From NCBI GenBank assembly GCA_920105625.2, contig OV050031.1, forward strand, positions 46,466,925 through 46,530,924: a DNA stretch of 64,000 nt. Direction: 5' to 3'. Origin of the DNA: Clusia tigrina. Its lineage: Eukaryota > Arthropoda > Insecta > Diptera > Clusiidae. Each line of letters begins with the position of its first letter. Within the stretch, counting starts at the first letter, position 1. The notes beneath the pieces were generated by a model. The model was not told the DNA's origin and made no database searches. It was given only the letters and a program-made list of their open reading frames with translations. This document shows, piece after piece, positions 56,901-64,000 of the stretch. Made by a program: the position numbers and the translations under genes.

Positions 56901-56975
56901 CTTACAGAAGTGTCTAGCGCGAAGGTCAAACGAATCTTGTGCTTTTTTAGGGCTTCGAAATGGTTCGACGAGTGA
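53929..56975 (+). pseudogene. L1 ORF2: endonuclease, RT, RNase H and C-terminal domain (broken)
   Basis: Starts MKLIQINLHHCKLASANLM, the usual first strand of an APE-type endonuclease, overlapping ORF1 by 35 nt. EN continues at 54276-54686 (VVSSDINANNTLWGSRNTNA; SYSDHRYIEYEL). RT at 55060-55860: NTFGPYKSPGPDW-like start, QHAYTIGKSTETSLHVL, AFIDIECALNNIS, TPQGGVLSP and an intact YADD near 55757. RNase H at 56129-56480: FYTDGSKIDDRVGFG and WVTGHRDIEGNCRPD in different frames. C-terminal domain at 56571-56975 with CITGHWLFGRHGLR and YCRSCGDEEE, ending RASKWFDE. Stops within EN and RNase H exclude activity. Confidence 0.75.
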
Positions 56976-57306
56976 ATCGGAGGTGCATTGTTACGCGGTG
57001 GTATCACAATGGACCCATGGTGGTCTGAGTGAGCTGGTCCGTGGACCGGCTGCCACGATAACCTACCCTAGCCTAGTATGGCTTCAGCTTCAGCAGTAAA
57101 TTCTGAGCAATAATTGAGAAGTTGGGTAAAGTTGATAGTCGACACATGTTCTTGTTGTTGTTTCCTTTGTATTTGACCCATCCGTATATAAACAAACCCA
57201 GCCGAATTTTTTGTATGGTTGACTTATATGAAAGAATAAATGTCTATTGTAGTGTATGAAAAGTATAATGTATGTATATACACACAAACGCCAGCACAAT
57301 ACGCGA

Positions 57307-57708
57307 CGTAGGCACATGCCATTTGAGTGGTGACCCAACATAAGTACATCGAACTCTCATATAAGAGTGTCCATGTTACGAAGCGCGAACAACGCGCACG
57401 TTTTTGATTACGCTGCATTCTAATGTTCAATGCCCTTGAACGAATGTACGCCGGCATTGACCGCGATACTTTCCATTGACATTGCAAAAGCCCCCTTTAT
57501 GTATTAAGAATCATATTATATACTAAGTCTTAGCACATAAGAAATTAAGGTATAAATAGCGATAATGTTTTATCAATAAATCAGATTCGATCTGGAAACA
57601 AAACATATCGCTTCTCATTAATATATTTGGCTGTACTCTTGAAGTCGCCGAATTAAATTAGGCACTAGTTCTCGCGCCGCTTTACAAATCTTTGAGCCCA
57701 TCATTACA
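57307..57708 (+). repeat. LTR-like direct repeat, left copy
   Basis: Homologous to 60090-60441, beginning around GTAGGCA and ending CATCATTACA. Contains TATAAATAGCG near 57552 and AATAAATCAG near 57576, i.e. promoter-like and polyadenylation-like signals in LTR order. Compared with the right copy it has about 47 extra bp (57385-57432) and roughly 7 percent substitutions by eye. Immediately followed by TGGCGATCCTGCC, a plausible primer-binding site. Its exact start is uncertain. Confidence 0.65.
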
Positions 57709-57721
57709 TGGCGATCCTGCC
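57709..57721 (+). other. Putative primer-binding site
   Basis: TGGCGATCCTGCC sits directly after the CA end of the LTR-like repeat. It begins with the TGG that pairs with tRNA CCA ends. It supports reading the left repeat as a 5' LTR. Confidence 0.55.
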
Positions 57722-57936
57722 AAACTGGCACTTCTGATGTCGGGTCCTGCCGAATTTAATTGATGTATTAAATTGATATCAGCGATTGGGCAAACCTTGG
57801 CTGTAGTGAATGAAGACATCACATGGAATTTCTGCCGCGTCCACATCCAGATGGAAGACTCCAAGCAACAATCTCACACCCACTTCAAAAAAGACAGTAA
57901 TAAGTCAACGTAAAAGCTACCAAAGTTGTTTTCAAA

Positions 57937-58293
57937 ATGCAGTGCGGTCTCGAAAAAATTAATAATTGTGAGCGTTCACCGAACCAACAAAATTTACGCG
58001 TCAATTTTAATGAGAAAAGTTCCATAGTGAAGGAGCGACAGGAGAAGTTCCTAACCGCCAAATATGGTTTCCATCAGATGAGTGTAATACGAAAGCGACT
58101 GGCTTTGGAGATGTGGCTGTATGATGAACTGCAGAAACTCTTTGATCCACCGGGCGAGCTCATCGAGGTAGACAACGATGAAATTTTAGATATTGACACA
58201 TATAACATAAGAATATCTCATATCATTAAGTTATTTTGTCAGTCTCTAAACGACCACAACCGGACATATCGAAATTTAGCAGTGATCTTTTAG
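57937..58293 (+). CDS. PPP1R14/CPI-17-like protein phosphatase 1 inhibitor, intronless copy
   Basis: A 118-codon frame with ATG in the context AAAATGC. Residues about 30-105 look like the PP1-inhibitor domain of the PPP1R14 family: KFLTAKYGFHQMSVIRKRLA, LEMWLYDELQKLFDPPGE, then an acidic helix DNDEILDIDTYN. In the family, phosphorylation of the Thr before (V/A)KY turns the protein into an inhibitor of the PP1 catalytic subunit, and that Thr is present here (residue about 42). The C-terminal ~15 residues do not resemble the family's last helix, so the end may have drifted or shifted frame. No intron is apparent, which suggests a retrocopy. It lies between two LTR-like repeats and is the only non-transposon frame in the window with an assignable family. 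The family call is from motif memory only. Confidence 0.62.
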   Translation: MQCGLEKINNCERSPNQQNLRVNFNEKSSIVKERQEKFLTAKYGFHQMSVIRKRLALEMWLYDELQKLFDPPGELIEVDNDEILDIDTYNIRISHIIKLFCQSLNDHNRTYRNLAVIF

Positions 58294-59577
58294 AGCATTC
58301 TAAAACGCTGTAAACATTTAAAACTATTTTTGTATTTCATTTTCTTAAATTATTTTTTGTATTTAATATAAAAAAAAATATATCTTTGACTTTTATTGTA
58401 CATGTTCATAAATTTAAAAAAATAATAACAAAGGAATGGTTATAATTTTAGCTTTGCATAATTTTGTCTTTAGAAACAGAATAATCGAAACTTCTTACAA
58501 ATAATTTATTTTAATTTTATAGTTAAGCAACTTAATACATTTAAATATTAGTTAAGAATCTTTAATATTTTTATATACGTATACATACGTGACTTTTAAT
58601 CTAATTTAAAGACCATATATAATATAAATGTTATTATTATAAATATATTAATACGCATCAGAAACTAATTGATAATTCATTACATATGTAATAAAAGAAA
58701 CATTAAACAAAAGCATTAGGAAACCAAGAAAACATATAAAATTAATTGCAAAATGTTGCAAAAACAACAACAACAAAATTTTGGTATGTAAAATCTCAGA
58801 TTAAAATTAAATAAATTTTGGGCTTAATTTTTAATAGTAAATTCACGAAAACAAAATTTTACATTTAAGTTTTGAAAAGAAAATATGTGTAGTTAAACCA
58901 GTAATTGAAAAGAAATTTTAGCAATTTATATAGTCAAAAAATTTACAGTTGCCACTAACCATTAGTATCACTTTTTACAATGACAAGAATACCATTTTGA
59001 TTTTGACATACTATAAAAAAGGGTAAAATAAATTTGAACGCAGACACGTTATCAATAATAGAATTAAACTCCAGCATACTCAAGAATATGATACCAATAT
59101 TGATGAAAAACGCTAATAATTACAAGGGGCATGATGCAAAGTTAAAAGAAGAAGCATAGAACGCTATATCTCAGCAGAAGTCTGGTTAACTACAAATTTG
59201 GGATTGCACATATATAAATGACGTCAATATAAGAGGAAATCAAAGAATTTAAAATGGCAAAATAAATAAAAGAAAGTGCACGAGAAAAATTGAGAATAAT
59301 GAAATCCACGTGGGATGTAGTGATAATTCTGCGGATCAAGATTCGAACCACAAGAAGCTATCATCAAATATGAATAAAAAATACAGTGATAAATCAGCGA
59401 AACTAGATTCGATTCTGAAGAAACTGATATGAAGGAGGAATAAAGAATATATAAATGCGCCAAAGAAGAATTTAAGGAAATGACTGCGCAAATAAAAATT
59501 AAGAACAAAAATCATATAACTAACAATTATGACATATGCCACCCCAGAGAAAGTATTAAACGAATTAAATGAATATA
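58294..59577. other. AT-rich DNA downstream of the PP1-inhibitor-like frame
   Basis: Very AT-rich; possible 3' UTR of the preceding frame at its start (TTTTTGTATTTCATTTTC) and several AATAAA-like motifs. From about 59100 to 59560 faint plus-strand coding-like segments occur (GHDAKLKEEA, SNHKKLSSNMNKKYSDKSAK) broken by stops. I cannot assign them. Confidence 0.35.
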
Positions 59578-59698
59578 CGAGGTTTGGTCAAAAAATAACC
59601 GTTATTTTCAATTTTTTCAAAAAGTATTTATTTATTCATCAACAACAATCTTGTCCCCTTTAAAGTAATTCCCCTCAGATATAATACACTTATGCTGA
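59578..59698 (-). mobile_element. mariner fragment (transposase C-terminus and terminus)
   Basis: On the plus strand it starts CGAGGTTTGGTCAAAAAATA after TA, like a mariner terminal repeat. Its complement encodes the typical transposase end NYFKGDKIVVDE followed by a stop. Only this end of the element is present. Confidence 0.6.
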
Positions 59699-59766
59699 TA
59701 GATGAGTATTATAATGCAACACATGGAGGTTATTTAAAAATTACAAAAGCCCTGATAAAAATTTAA
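59694..59766 (+). pseudogene. Integrase zinc-finger fragment
   Basis: Encodes LIDEYYNATHGGYLKITKAL, resembling the His-Gly-Gly part of retroviral-type integrase zinc-binding domains, and ends at a stop after 24 codons. It is the only pol-like trace between the two LTR-like repeats. 59767-60080 holds nothing recognisable. Confidence 0.4.
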
Positions 59767-60081
59767 AATCACGCTAAGAAAAACTATTCATAAGAATAAT
59801 ATCAAGCTATACACTACAATAATGACAGCTAAGTAAGAAAATGTTAAAACAAAAACAAGTTATAATTTGTAAAAATTTAAATATCATATTTTCAAATAGT
59901 TAAGTAAGAAATTCGGAAAGTAAATTGCCTATTAGAAATAAAAGGAGAAATAAAAGAACTATATAAAAACTTATTTAAAAAAAATATAACTTTATAAAAA
60001 TAAACCGGTAAAATTCTAAGTAATTAATATAACATAAATATTTTTACAAAAAAAATTTTTTTTTCCTATTAGGATAAGGGT

Positions 60082-60441
60082 GTAGTCCGTAGGCATATGC
60101 AATTTGAGCGGAGACCCAACAAAGTACATCGAACTCTCATATAAGAGTGTCCACGTTACGAAGCGCCCTTGAACGAATGTACGCCGGCATTGACCGTGAT
60201 ACTTCCCGCTTACATTGCAAATGCCCCCTTTATGTATTAAGAACCATATTATATACTAAGTCTTAGCACATAAGAAATTAAAGTATAAATAGCGATAAGG
60301 TTTTATCAATAAATCAGATTCGATTTAGAAACCAAAAATATCGCTTCTCATTAAAATATTTGGCTGTACTCTCGTAGTCGCCGATTTAAATTGTGCACTA
60401 GCTCTCGCGCCGCTTTACAAATCTTTGAGCCCATCATTACA
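60082..60441 (+). repeat. LTR-like direct repeat, right copy
   Basis: Same orientation as 57307-57708. It may start TGTAGTCCGTAGGCA at 60082, preceded by a purine-rich AGGATAAGGG that could be a polypurine tract. It contains TATAAATAGCG and AATAAATCAG and ends CATCATTACA. It lacks the 47 bp noted in the left copy. No primer-binding-like sequence follows. Confidence 0.65.
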
Positions 60442-60645
60442 CTATATATTGAAATATGTGTTTGTTCTCTTGGATTGTTGGTCAAATTTAAAACAAGGCA
60501 TTATGGTTTTAGTATCCAGGATGGAAGAGATCCAGATCTAATATTCTTTAGTCATGTTGAGATTATGTTACCTGCCAAATTGAATACACTTCATTCACTG
60601 GTGGATGATCTTTTGGATATGCGTTTGCGAGACAACATGTTTTGA
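60442..60645 (+). CDS. Unrecognised open frame after the right repeat (hypothetical)
   Basis: An open frame of about 67 codons continues from within the repeat to TGA at 60645. Its sequence is not repetitive (RHYGFSIQDGRDPDLIFFSH, then LNTLHSLVDDLLDMRLRDNM) and has a protein-like composition. It may be an exon or a retrocopy fragment. No family is recognised and no start codon can be assigned outside the repeat. Confidence 0.25.
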   Translation, partial: LYIEICVCSLGLLVKFKTRHYGFSIQDGRDPDLIFFSHVEIMLPAKLNTLHSLVDDLLDMRLRDNMF

Positions 60646-61245
60646 ACGTTTCAAAGTATTCTGTGTATCAAAGTATTCTCTGTTAAAAATAGTATACGGA
60701 ACATGCGGTATCTGATTGAATTAACTCTTTCTTTGATGGTGGGAATTCCTGCTCTGCCAACACATTCTATTAAGTAGTAGGGAAAGCTCGAATGCTCCTG
60801 TGGCCCGCCGAATGATATGGGCAAGTAGTTTAATGTGTGTTTTAGCGCAGTGACCATATAGCGATAAACGTAGTCAATCGTGGAGAGGATAAAAGCTTTT
60901 GTAACTTTAAGCAATGTGGCTGGATGGATGAAACAACGTGCAGATGAGAGATATTTTTTAATGTTGGGTCTTATGACTAAACTATTTTTAATGTATTTTC
61001 AGTGTTCTTATTTACTATCGAAATTTAAGACAAGTATTTTTAAATTATTTACATTTTTTATATTTACATTACTAAATTTTATATAAATTTTTGGACAGTT
61101 GATTTTTCGGCAATTAAGGAGGTTGTTACATTTATTATAAGATTTATTAGCACCAGAGTGTGTGGACCAATCATCTAAATCTTTAAGTGTTTTCAAAAAA
61201 ATATTAGTTACAATTGCTAAATTAATGGTTTTTGATACAATATAT
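60646..61245 (-). pseudogene. I-like LINE reverse-transcriptase fragment
   Basis: Minus-strand frames 61196-61008 (LKDLDDWSTHSGANKSYNKC, NNLKILVLNFDSK) and 60914-60651 (LKVTKAFILSTIDYVYRYMV, GRAGIPTIKERVN) correspond to the region after the palm in I-type LINEs, in the correct order. The catalytic box is absent and several indels are present. Confidence 0.55.
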
Positions 61246-61329
61246 AATATATAATATTACATTATCAGCACAAAGTTATGGCGCACATTATTATAATTAT
61301 TTAGTATGAGACTTATCTCATCCAAGATG

Positions 61330-62057
61330 TTAGAAACGCTTTCAACAGCGCTAGCTGCTAGAAATCGCTTTTAGATGCCAGCTTATCTGAAGATAGTCCG
61401 GAGCTACCTGAAAAACAATCATAAAAAGGGCGACGCAAGGGTGCATCCTCGGACCGGACGTTTGGAATATAAGCTATGACTGCATTTTGCCCTTAGAGAT
61501 GCCAGTTGACGCTCATCTAGTCGGCTACACAAACAACTGTCATCATTTCACACGAATCGGTAGACACTTAAAAAAAGCTGAACCAAGTCATGATTAGAGG
61601 TGGCTTGATTCAACCGGTCTGAAGCTGGCCACGGGAAAGTCGGACCTGCTATTCCTTACGTGAAAGAACATCTCAATCAAAATTTATCTGGGAGTTTGCT
61701 CCGATACCATCAGGATTCGAAAGATTATAAAGTACCTGGGAATTCAGTTTGATTGAAAACTGGGCGCAAATACAGAATTCGGCAGCTAAGGCAGCACGGA
61801 TAACGGGTGCTCTCACCAGACTAATGAAAAACATTGGAGGGGAATCCTTTTCTGACGACAATGCGGTATATTATGATGTATGGTAGCGAATTGTGGGCCG
61901 ACCAGCTGAAGGTGCAGACCCGTAGAAAGTTTGTATCATCCATGCAATGAACCACAGCTCTGCGAGTAGCTGCAGCACACCGTACTGTGTCGGAGCCGGC
62001 AATTCTATTAATTAGAGGCTTAACCCTATCGAACCATTGGCCATTGAGAACAATCAC
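61330..62057 (+). pseudogene. R1-like LINE reverse-transcriptase fragment
   Basis: Plus-strand reading in several frames: CILGPDVWNISYD, LEMPVDAHLVGYTNNCHH (where the catalytic AD is TN), GLKLATGKSDLLFLT, KIIKYLGIQFD and, near 61960, RVAAAHRTVSEPAILLI-type sequence. This matches the palm and thumb of R1-type insect LINEs. It is heavily decayed, with no intact catalytic box. Confidence 0.55.
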
Positions 62058-62595
62058 CTACGGGAAATTAAGATGGGTAAAAACACCAGAGTAACCACGG
62101 AAAATATAAAGCAGCAATCCCTGCAACAGTGTCAAGACGTTGGGCCGCCAAGAGGCGTGGAAAATTGACAGACTGACCACCGTAGCTCTACTGTTAGTCG
62201 TGAAACCATTTCGTATCCCTAATAAAGTACAGGATTTATTTGACCTTCGCACCGGACACTTCCGTAAGAGAGCTGAAACATAATTGCCTAAAAAGCCCGC
62301 TTTGCTTCTAGCTAGAGCCGGGCACCTACAGAAGAGATGTTCTACAGTTTCCTCCTCTACTTTATATGTGCCCACAGAATCTGCAATATACAATAGAAAA
62401 TACTCCTATCCTGAGACCATGTCTGTCGAATAGCCAATGACCTGTTATACAAGCCATGACCATAGACAGGTCATGCAAGTCTCTCGATGTTTTCCTATAA
62501 ATTTTCTTCCACATTAGCCTAGTCGATTAGCAAGTGTCTTCGTCTGCCTCTGGGCCTCTCGCACGACACTATCCTTCAACATTACTTTACAGGTG
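62058..62595 (-). pseudogene. L1 LINE C-terminal fragment (minus strand)
   Basis: The frame 62393-62058 contains KVEEETVEHLFCRCPALARS, the C-terminal zinc-like motif of L1-type LINEs. The rest matches 56570-56980 in reverse. It preserves the motif better than the longest copy, where EEGRLWNIFSVVAPL is seen at this place. Confidence 0.65.
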
Positions 62596-62599
62596 GAAA

Positions 62600-63600
62600 T
62601 CGAAATTCCAACCTCTCATCTGTCCGTACACAGAGAAAGGTTGGTACTCCGTCTGGCTAGTTCATCAGCCATATATAATGTGTAATGTGTGCTTTGGAGG
62701 TATAAGATGTACTGCGATCAAAAATATCTATCCTTCTACTATTAAGGGTATCTCTATGAATTCTCCTCCAGCCGCGTTGCCATTGATATTTCTTTACCTG
62801 GAATTTGGTACAACCCTAAGTGTTTTTTTTTAAGTGCATTAGTGCTCCACAATTCCCTAATATGTACTCTGCGGACTCATTTTCTTCATCGCAGAATCTA
62901 CATATTGGGCCTCCTACAATTCCTATACTGCTCATGTGCCCTTTGAGCTTACTGTGACCGATCAAAAGTCCGGTTAGTATTCTTAAATTGTTTTTTGGGG
63001 CAACCTAATGTAAAACTCAAATCTTTTGTGGTTATAGTTGTTCATTAGTAATTTATATTGCCTAAGACCTAGATGGCTTATAAAAACTTCCTGCCTCTGA
63101 TCTCTTTCTTGTTCCCTAAGCTCGTGTTGCCATACTCCTTTAAATATACCGCAGTATTCTGGCCCTTGGTGTGGGGGCTCCTAACCTGGCGAGCTCGACG
63201 GCCTGCTCGTTATCGTGGATGCCCACGTGTCCTGGGAATCATCAAAGGCTGACTTTATTGTTCTTGCCCAGCTGATTCAGTGCCCTCAGACATTCCCATA
63301 CTAGCTTGGAGTGTACTTCATAAGAGCTTAATGCTCGAATTGAAGCTTGACTGTCCGATTGTATGCCTATAAATCGTCTTCTATAACCTCTGTTTAGATT
63401 GAACTGTGCACATCTTCCGATGGGGAGAATTCCTGCTTGGAAAATACTTGGATATTTTCCCATGGGTTCTAAATATTTAGTTGTTAGTCTAAATACTTTC
63501 ACCCCAGTTCCACTCTTGGTCGTAGACCCATCAGTGTACCACATTATTGTCCTTTCCTTAAAAAAAATTGAGATTGCTCCATTCCTTTTTACAACTTAGC
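62600..63600 (-). pseudogene. L3 LINE RNase H and C-terminal fragment (minus strand)
   Basis: Frame 63544-63242 is the RNase H start (MWYTDGSTTKSGTGVKVFRL, FQAGILPIGRCAQFN where the catalytic Glu is Gly, IQSDSQASIRALS), matching 51818-52080. 63000-62820 matches the C-terminal domain (LIGHSKLKGHMSSIGIVGGP, ICRFCDEENES). 62600-62820 continues with LOA-like sequence. Decayed. Confidence 0.65.
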
Positions 63601-64000
63601 TTTACCGCAAAGCGTTTCTCAACGTTTCTCACGGCCCTGCCGTAGGTGACCTATATACACTATTACTCGTGGGATCTATCTAAACAAAAAACAAAACAAA
63701 TAAACGATGAATCTGCTGTTGGGCAATCATCTTCGGTCATTTTGACCGAGCCAGCTATTGGGCTGGAGAACTCATCTTCGGTTGCGTGCAGAGTTGTTGG
63801 ACATGCACCTAGCCAATTCACAACAACATCTACCTTGGTAAGTATTGTTGACCAACAATGCTCTGCATCAGCATCTATGGTGTTGTCTGCAGTTGCAAAA
63901 ATTAAACTTTTCGGGTTTCGATGCCACCACCACAGAATCTTAAATCAGGTCAATGGACTCTTCTGATACCGATACACTGTGTGGTGACAACAACAGTCTG
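63601..64000. other. Unassigned end of window
   Basis: A frame at 63646-63966 is open but has no recognised motif and no supporting homology within the window. It could be the start of another LINE ORF1 (Ser/Thr-rich), but this cannot be supported. Confidence 0.3.

Larger units (their letters stand above)
52990..57075 (+). mobile_element. LOA/R1-like LINE L1, longest copy
   Basis: Plus-strand element with ORF1, endonuclease, RT, RNase H, C-terminal domain and a 3' UTR ending near CCTACCCTAGCCTAG. It is the reference for copies at 4870-8321, 19279-19415 and 62058-62595. Frameshifts occur in every domain of ORF2. Confidence 0.75.

Noticed and set aside
57709..60081. A complete standard LTR retrotransposon between the two LTR-like repeats
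   Set aside because: Only 2.37 kb, with no gag, protease or RT; the sole pol-like trace is a 24-codon integrase fragment.
1..64000. tRNA, rRNA or CRISPR loci
   Set aside because: No cloverleaf-like tRNA sequence, no rRNA core motifs and no spaced short repeats were seen; the primer-binding sites are tRNA-complementary but are not tRNA genes.

Overview
The window looks like euchromatin-poor insect DNA, most likely from a higher dipteran (a tephritid-type fruit fly is my best guess, by inference). Retrotransposon families recognisable on both strands are Jockey-, LOA/R1-, RTE- and I-like LINEs, BEL/Pao, an env-bearing Ty3/gypsy 'errantivirus', and mariner and MITE DNA elements. The non-coding DNA is AT-rich and the spacing is eukaryotic. 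There are no bacterial-type operons, rRNA, tRNA or CRISPR. Almost every open reading frame is a piece of a decayed transposon, and many elements are nested inside others.

Layout. 0-4.8 kb: a dispersed repeat, then a full-length but broken Jockey-like LINE (called J1 here) on the minus strand. 4.9-8.3 kb: a LOA-like LINE with an RNase H (L1), interrupted by a short LINE 3' end and by a 5'-truncated Jockey (J2). 8.3-10.9 kb: one complete LTR plus a broken env gene of an errantivirus, minus strand. 10.9-14.6 kb: more J1 and J2 fragments. 14.7-22.1 kb: a second LOA-like family (L2) on the plus strand carrying an unexplained ~1.26-kb insert, then an RTE fragment, then an inverted L2 fragment. 22.1-23.2 kb: AT-rich DNA with a direct repeat around a perfect 26-bp hairpin. 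23.2-36.4 kb: a decayed BEL/Pao element whose integrase is split by a complete 7.36-kb errantivirus (28495-35856; LTRs about 99 percent identical; CACG target duplication), which is itself split by a 516-bp MITE in pol. 37.2-43.0 kb: a J1 copy split by a complete Jockey-like LINE (J3). 43.0-46.8 kb: a tandem duplication, a mariner remnant, a MITE, and a 1.47-kb element with 12-bp inverted ends. 46.9-49.7 kb: a decayed second Ty3/gypsy lineage. 50.0-57.1 kb: a third LOA-like family (L3), then the most complete L1 copy. 57.3-60.4 kb: two LTR-like direct repeats flanking an intact 118-codon frame that resembles a PPP1R14/CPI-17-type inhibitor of protein phosphatase 1. 60.4-64.0 kb: I-like, R1-like, L1 and L3 fragments.

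Working together: nothing here forms a pathway. The organising principle is nested insertion, which gives a relative chronology: L1 before J2, J1 before J3, and BEL before errantivirus (with the MITE entering the errantivirus lineage afterwards or before its last jump). The most unusual objects are the intact host-type PP1-inhibitor frame between LTR-like repeats (57.3-60.4 kb), the unexplained island at about 17.8-19.1 kb, and the BEL/errantivirus/MITE nest. Such dense both-strand nests are typical of heterochromatin or piRNA clusters, but that reading is inference.
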